DNA of 9,298 nt, from positions 1 through 9,298 of the forward strand of contig JAFGNO010000001.1 of NCBI GenBank assembly GCA_016926985.1, in the 5' to 3' direction. Below are positions 6,097-9,298 of this stretch, in pieces. The notes beneath the pieces were generated by a model. The model had not been told where the DNA came from, searched no databases, and saw only the letters and a program-made list of their open reading frames with translations. Source of the DNA: Anaerolineae bacterium (GTDB lineage Bacteria; Chloroflexota; Anaerolineae; Aggregatilineales; UBA3940). Position 1 is the stretch's first letter; every line of letters starts with the position of its first letter. A program made the position numbers and the translations under genes.

Positions 6097-7872
6097 ATGG
6101 CAAACAAAGTTGTCCCCAGCGACATCGAAATCGCTCAGGCAGCAGATCTGCGACCTATTCTGGAAATCGCTGAAAAGATCGGGTTGATCGAAGACGATCT
6201 GGATCTCCAGGGCAAATTCAAAGCCAAAGTCCATCTGGATGTCATCAAGAAATTCTCTGGCCGCCCGCAGGGCAAATACATCGATGTGACCGCCATTACT
6301 CCCACGCCTCTTGGCGAGGGAAAAACAACGACCACGCTGGGCCTCGTCCAGGCGCTTGGCACAGAGCTGGGCAAGAATGTGATGGCCTGTATCCGCCAGC
6401 CCAGTATGGGCCCTACCTTTAATATCAAAGGGGGCGCCGCCGGAGGGGGATACAGCCAGATTATCCCCATGGAGGATTTCAACCTGCACCTGACCGGTGA
6501 TATCCACGCCATTTCGGTTGCGCATAACCTGGTGGCGGCAGCTATTGATACCCGGATGTATCACGAGAGCCGCCAATCTGACGAGGCGCTTGAACGGCGA
6601 GGAGTCACCCGGATCGACATCGATCCCGACACCATAACCTGGAACCGGGTGGTTGATGTCTGCGATCGCTCATTGCGCCGGATAAAAGTTGGCTTCAATG
6701 ATGATAAGCTGGCTGATGGATCACCCAGCCCGGTTTTCCCACGCGAGACCGGCTTTGATATTTCGGTCGCTTCGGAGCTTATGGCAATCCTTGCGCTGTC
6801 GACCAGCCTGCGTGACCTGCGTGAGCGTGTTGGCCGCGTGGTGATTGGGCTGGATACCAAAGGTAAGCCAGTCAGTCTGGAGCAAATTGGCGTGGCAGGA
6901 GCAGTGACTGTTCTGCTGAAGGATGCCCTGATGCCGACACTGATGCAGACACTGGAAGGCCAGCCTGCCTTTGTGCACGCCGGGCCATTTGCTAATATCG
7001 CCCATGGGAACTCTTCTATTGTCGCCGATCAGATCGCGCTTCGCGTCGCGGATTACGTGGTGACCGAGAGCGGATTTGGCGCTGATATCGGCATGGAGAA
7101 ATTTTTTGACATCAAGTGCCGCTACTCCGGGCTGATCCCCAATGTGGTGGTGCTGGTTGCAACCGTCCGCGCCCTCAAGATGCATGGTGGCGGGCCCAAG
7201 GTAACGCCAGGCGCGCCGCTTGACCCGGCCTATACCAGCGAGAACCTGGAACTGCTCGAAGCGGGTCTTGGCAACCTGGGCGTACATATCAAGAATGCGC
7301 TCCGGTTTGGCATCCCGGTTGTGGTTGCGGTGAACGGCTTCAAAGATGACACCGATGCCGAGATGGAACTTGTCCGCAAGTATTCTGAGGAACAGGGTGC
7401 TTATGCTGCGGTTAAGACCACCCACTGGGCCGATGGCGGCGCAGGGGCCAAGGCCCTGGCTGAGGCGGTCGTGGGGGCCTGCGAGCAGCCGAGCGACTTC
7501 AAGTTCCTCTACCCGCTGGAGTGGTCGATCAAGCAGAAGATTGAACACATCTGCAAGGAGTTCTACGGGGCAGATGGGGTGTCCTATGAGCCGCTGGCCG
7601 AGCAGCAGATTGAAGCCTATGAAAGCGCTGGCTTTGGTAATCTGCCGATGTGTATGGCAAAGACGCACCTCAGCCTCAGCCACGATCCGACGCTCAAAGG
7701 TGTTCCCACAGGCTTTACAGTTCCGATCAGAGAAGTCCGGGCCAGCGTGGGCGCGGGCTTTATCTACCCGCTTCTGGGCACAATGAGCACCATGCCAGGT
7801 CTGGCTACCTACCCCGCGTTTATGAATATCGACCTTGATCTGGATACCGGGAAAATCCTGGGTATGTTCTAG
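6097..7872 (+). CDS. fhs: Formate-tetrahydrofolate ligase
   Basis: This cytosolic enzyme joins formate and tetrahydrofolate, using ATP, to give 10-formyl-THF. It feeds purine and methionyl-tRNA formylation and is also the formate-fixing step of the Wood-Ljungdahl methyl branch. The P-loop is TPTPLGEGKTTTT (68-80, Lys76). The family signature around 100-121 (RQPSMGPTFNIKGGAAGGGY) and MEDFNLHLTGDIHA (125-138) are intact. At 591 residues it is somewhat longer than the roughly 555-560 residues of the common clostridial form, but the reading frame is unbroken and the C-terminus is complete. AGGAG (6084-6088), 8 bases before the ATG, supports the start. It is a single gene between a structured leader and a strong terminator. 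No folD, metF or other acetyl-CoA pathway gene is visible, so the biosynthetic versus catabolic role stays open. Confidence 0.97.
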   Translation: MANKVVPSDIEIAQAADLRPILEIAEKIGLIEDDLDLQGKFKAKVHLDVIKKFSGRPQGKYIDVTAITPTPLGEGKTTTTLGLVQALGTELGKNVMACIRQPSMGPTFNIKGGAAGGGYSQIIPMEDFNLHLTGDIHAISVAHNLVAAAIDTRMYHESRQSDEALERRGVTRIDIDPDTITWNRVVDVCDRSLRRIKVGFNDDKLADGSPSPVFPRETGFDISVASELMAILALSTSLRDLRERVGRVVIGLDTKGKPVSLEQIGVAGAVTVLLKDALMPTLMQTLEGQPAFVHAGPFANIAHGNSSIVADQIALRVADYVVTESGFGADIGMEKFFDIKCRYSGLIPNVVVLVATVRALKMHGGGPKVTPGAPLDPAYTSENLELLEAGLGNLGVHIKNALRFGIPVVVAVNGFKDDTDAEMELVRKYSEEQGAYAAVKTTHWADGGAGAKALAEAVVGACEQPSDFKFLYPLEWSIKQKIEHICKEFYGADGVSYEPLAEQQIEAYESAGFGNLPMCMAKTHLSLSHDPTLKGVPTGFTVPIREVRASVGAGFIYPLLGTMSTMPGLATYPAFMNIDLDLDTGKILGMF

Positions 7873-7893
7873 CCTTAGCGCAGATGAAAAAAC

Positions 7894-7924
7894 AAACTGG
7901 GCGCTCAGTTGCAGCGCCCAGTTT
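7894..7924. terminator. Bidirectional intrinsic terminator between fhs and mobA
   Basis: A perfect 12-bp GC-rich stem (7894-7905 with 7913-7924) has a 7-base loop. On the plus strand it runs into TTTTT (7922-7926); on the minus strand it runs into a T-run complementary to the A-run at 7887-7892. It therefore fits termination of both convergent genes, 21 bases after the fhs stop and 16 bases after the mobA stop. Confidence 0.9.
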
Positions 7925-7940
7925 TTCGTCTTGATGAGGA

Positions 7941-8543
7941 TCATCCAATCCGGGCGGCAAGCGCTCTCGCCCGCCGCAAATCCTCAGGCGTGTTGACATT
8001 GATGAAACTGTGATGGTGGGGATCGATCTTAGCAGTCTCTTCAAATGACAGCTTGAGGACGCGCACATTGGGATAGAATGCTATGATTTTTCGCTGACCT
8101 GCATTGATCTGCTGTTCAATGGAAGAAAAACAGGCCCTGGCGTACACCGCATGCAGTCCCTGTGGGTGGTTATTTTCTCCCAGGGGGACAACCACATCGT
8201 ACCCTTCTCGCCGGTCAATGATATGCTGCAGAAGTTGGCGATTCAGAAAGGGCAGGTCACAGCTTATTACCAATACATGATCAGTGCTGCTTACTGATAA
8301 TGCCGTGTAGATACCCCCCAGCGGCCCTAATCCGGGCAGCAAATCCCTGAAAACCGGGATATCCAGGTGGCGATATAGATCAGGCTCATTGGCGACCAGG
8401 AACACAGTGCCAATCGGCTTGACTCGATCCATGACCCGTTCAATAATCGGCTGATCGCCGACCTTTGACAGCGCTTTATTTTCGCCTAATCGCGTACTCT
8501 TGCCGCCAGCGAGAATCGCGACATTGACAGGGTTTCTACCCAT
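7941..8543 (-). CDS. mobA: Molybdenum cofactor guanylyltransferase
   Basis: The 200-residue cytosolic nucleotidyltransferase transfers GMP from GTP to Mo-molybdopterin, giving the guanine dinucleotide cofactor used by DMSO-reductase-family enzymes such as formate dehydrogenase and nitrate reductase. The N-terminal GTP-binding signature is LAGGKSTRLGENKAL (11-25, Lys23). GPLGGIYTAL (73-82), the metal-binding CDLPFL (95-100, Asp96) and NVNTPEDL (182-189) follow in the family order, and the length is normal. The open frame continues 60 codons upstream to 8723, but that stretch has no MobA similarity and overlaps the divergent nth-like gene, so the ATG at 8541-8543 is taken. Its ribosome site is weak. 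MobA-like paralogues (MocA cytidylyl or other NTP-transferases) are the main alternative. No other cofactor or molybdoenzyme gene is next to it. Confidence 0.9.
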   Translation of the reverse strand: MGRNPVNVAILAGGKSTRLGENKALSKVGDQPIIERVMDRVKPIGTVFLVANEPDLYRHLDIPVFRDLLPGLGPLGGIYTALSVSSTDHVLVISCDLPFLNRQLLQHIIDRREGYDVVVPLGENNHPQGLHAVYARACFSSIEQQINAGQRKIIAFYPNVRVLKLSFEETAKIDPHHHSFINVNTPEDLRRARALAARIG

Positions 8544-8584
8544 AGTTTGTGCCCGATCAACCGGGAAACACCGGGATAAAAAGT

Positions 8585-8624
8585 TATACTCCCCAGCATA
8601 CCGAATATTAACAGAAAGCAACAA
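8585..8624. promoter_or_regulatory. Divergent promoter region mobA / nth-like gene
   Basis: In the 87-base divergent gap the minus strand carries TTGTTG (complement of 8619-8624) and TATGCT (complement of 8595-8600), 18 bases apart, which would serve mobA. The plus strand carries TATACT (8585-8590) as a -10 candidate for the nth-like gene, without a good -35. Beside it ACCGGGAAA (8560-8568) and ACCGGGATA (8570-8578) are direct repeats with a 10-base period, a possible regulator site. Both promoter calls are weak. Confidence 0.3.
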
Positions 8625-8630
8625 GAACCT

Positions 8631-9298
8631 ATGAACAACGCAGAAGAGACGCTGATTACCCAGTATCACAGGGTCGCCAGGAAGCTGAAAAGTCACTATG
8701 GTTACCCGGAATGGCGCGAGCATCTGCCGCCGGTAGACGAACTGGTCAACACCATCCTGTCTCAGAATACCAATGACACGAATCGCGATATGGCCTTCGC
8801 CCGGCTGAGAGCCCGCTATCCAACATGGGAATCTGTTCGAGATGGCAAGCCAGAAGACATCATCGACGCCATACGACCGGCGGGACTGGCCAACCAGAAA
8901 GGGCCTCGCATCCAGGCTGCGCTGCGCACCCTGACCGAATCACAGGGGGAGATCACGCTGGATCATCTCCAGGATATGCCGGTTGAGGACGCAAAAGCAT
9001 GGCTTACCAGCATCGATGGGGTCGGGCCAAAAACAGCCGCGATCATCCTGCTTTTTGCCATGAACAAACCCGCGTTTCCGGTCGATACGCATGTCCACCG
9101 GGTTACCAAACGATTGGGGTTAATCGGAGAAAAGACAGGAAGAGAAAAGGCGCACGTGGAATTAGAGAAAATAGTGCCAACCCAGGACTACTATGCTTTT
9201 CACTTGCAGATTATCCAACACGGGCGGGAAATCTGCGCTGCCCGGTCGCCGCAGTGCAGCCGCTGCTTCTTACAGGATGAGTGCCTGTACTTCCGGCA
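8631..9298 (+). CDS. nth: Endonuclease III family DNA glycosylase, 3' end beyond window
   Basis: The frame is open from the ATG at 8631 to the right edge, giving 222 complete codons with no stop. It encodes a base-excision repair enzyme that removes damaged (mainly oxidised) bases and nicks the abasic site. The helix-hairpin-helix is IDGVGPKTAA (128-137) with catalytic Lys134; catalytic Asp152 lies in FPVDTHVHR. The C-terminal iron-sulfur motif is complete: C202-x6-C209-x2-C212-x5-C218. The usual E. coli form of the hairpin is LPGVGRKTAN, so IDGVGPKTAA is a divergent but acceptable variant. The protein is probably only a few residues short of its end. The start has a poor ribosome site, but no upstream in-frame alternative was found. 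It may belong to an Nth-like subfamily rather than strict Nth, so the symbol is tentative. Confidence 0.9.
   Translation, partial: MNNAEETLITQYHRVARKLKSHYGYPEWREHLPPVDELVNTILSQNTNDTNRDMAFARLRARYPTWESVRDGKPEDIIDAIRPAGLANQKGPRIQAALRTLTESQGEITLDHLQDMPVEDAKAWLTSIDGVGPKTAAIILLFAMNKPAFPVDTHVHRVTKRLGLIGEKTGREKAHVELEKIVPTQDYYAFHLQIIQHGREICAARSPQCSRCFLQDECLYFR

Noticed and set aside
6721..7944. 407-codon minus-strand frame opposite fhs
   Set aside because: It lies entirely over the well-conserved formate-THF ligase, has no domain and no ribosome site; it is a mirror of fhs codon bias.
6097..8543. fhs and mobA as one functional operon
   Set aside because: They are convergent and separated by a bidirectional terminator, so they cannot be co-transcribed.
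8544..8723. N-terminal extension of MobA to 8723
   Set aside because: The added 60 residues precede the GTP-binding motif that normally begins the protein, and they would overlap the first 93 bases of the divergent nth-like gene.

Overview
The window holds seven protein genes of bacterial chromosomal type, with no phage, plasmid, transposase, rRNA or tRNA signature. GC content is moderate, Shine-Dalgarno sites are of the AAGG/AGGAGG kind, and most genes stand as single units with their own promoter and terminator-like signals. The gene mix is a CHASE2-class III nucleotide cyclase, a long formate-THF ligase, full-length NfeD, an acyl-CoA dehydrogenase with an anaerobe/Chloroflexota flavour, and MobA. 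I read this as an uncultured environmental bacterium, perhaps Chloroflexota. That assignment is an inference from protein flavour only.

Layout. 1-106: leader with a left-facing promoter candidate and a perfect TATAAT for the next gene. 107-817 (+): HAD hydrolase. 855-2222 (-): full-length NfeD membrane protease, convergent with the HAD gene. 2223-2326: divergent promoter region. 2327-3538 (+): acyl-CoA dehydrogenase with some glutaryl-CoA-dehydrogenase-like residues. 3539-3895: a 357-base gene-free region with a dense, helically phased array of TTTCGACA octamers in both orientations, ending just before a promoter candidate. 3896-5785 (+): CHASE2-adenylate cyclase. 5786-6096: 311 gene-free bases with a strong hairpin terminator, a TCACA-N6-TGTGA inverted repeat and a structured leader. 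6097-7872 (+): formate-THF ligase (fhs). 7894-7924: bidirectional terminator. 7941-8543 (-): mobA. 8544-8630: short divergent promoter region. 8631-9298 (+): endonuclease III family gene, running off the right edge.

How the genes relate. They do not form one operon. Two loose themes are visible: signalling at the membrane (cyclase, NfeD) and one-carbon/anaerobic metabolism (Fhs makes 10-formyl-THF from formate; MobA makes the guanylated molybdenum cofactor that enzymes such as formate dehydrogenase use). A functional link between fhs and mobA is only suggestive, because the two genes converge on a shared terminator.

The most unusual element is the octamer array at 3594-3824. Eleven TTTCGACA-like sites mostly lie 11 or 22 bp apart, with an orientation switch near 3747. 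It looks like a cooperative protein-binding array controlling the cyclase, or a dispersed intergenic repeat family. The sequence alone cannot decide which.
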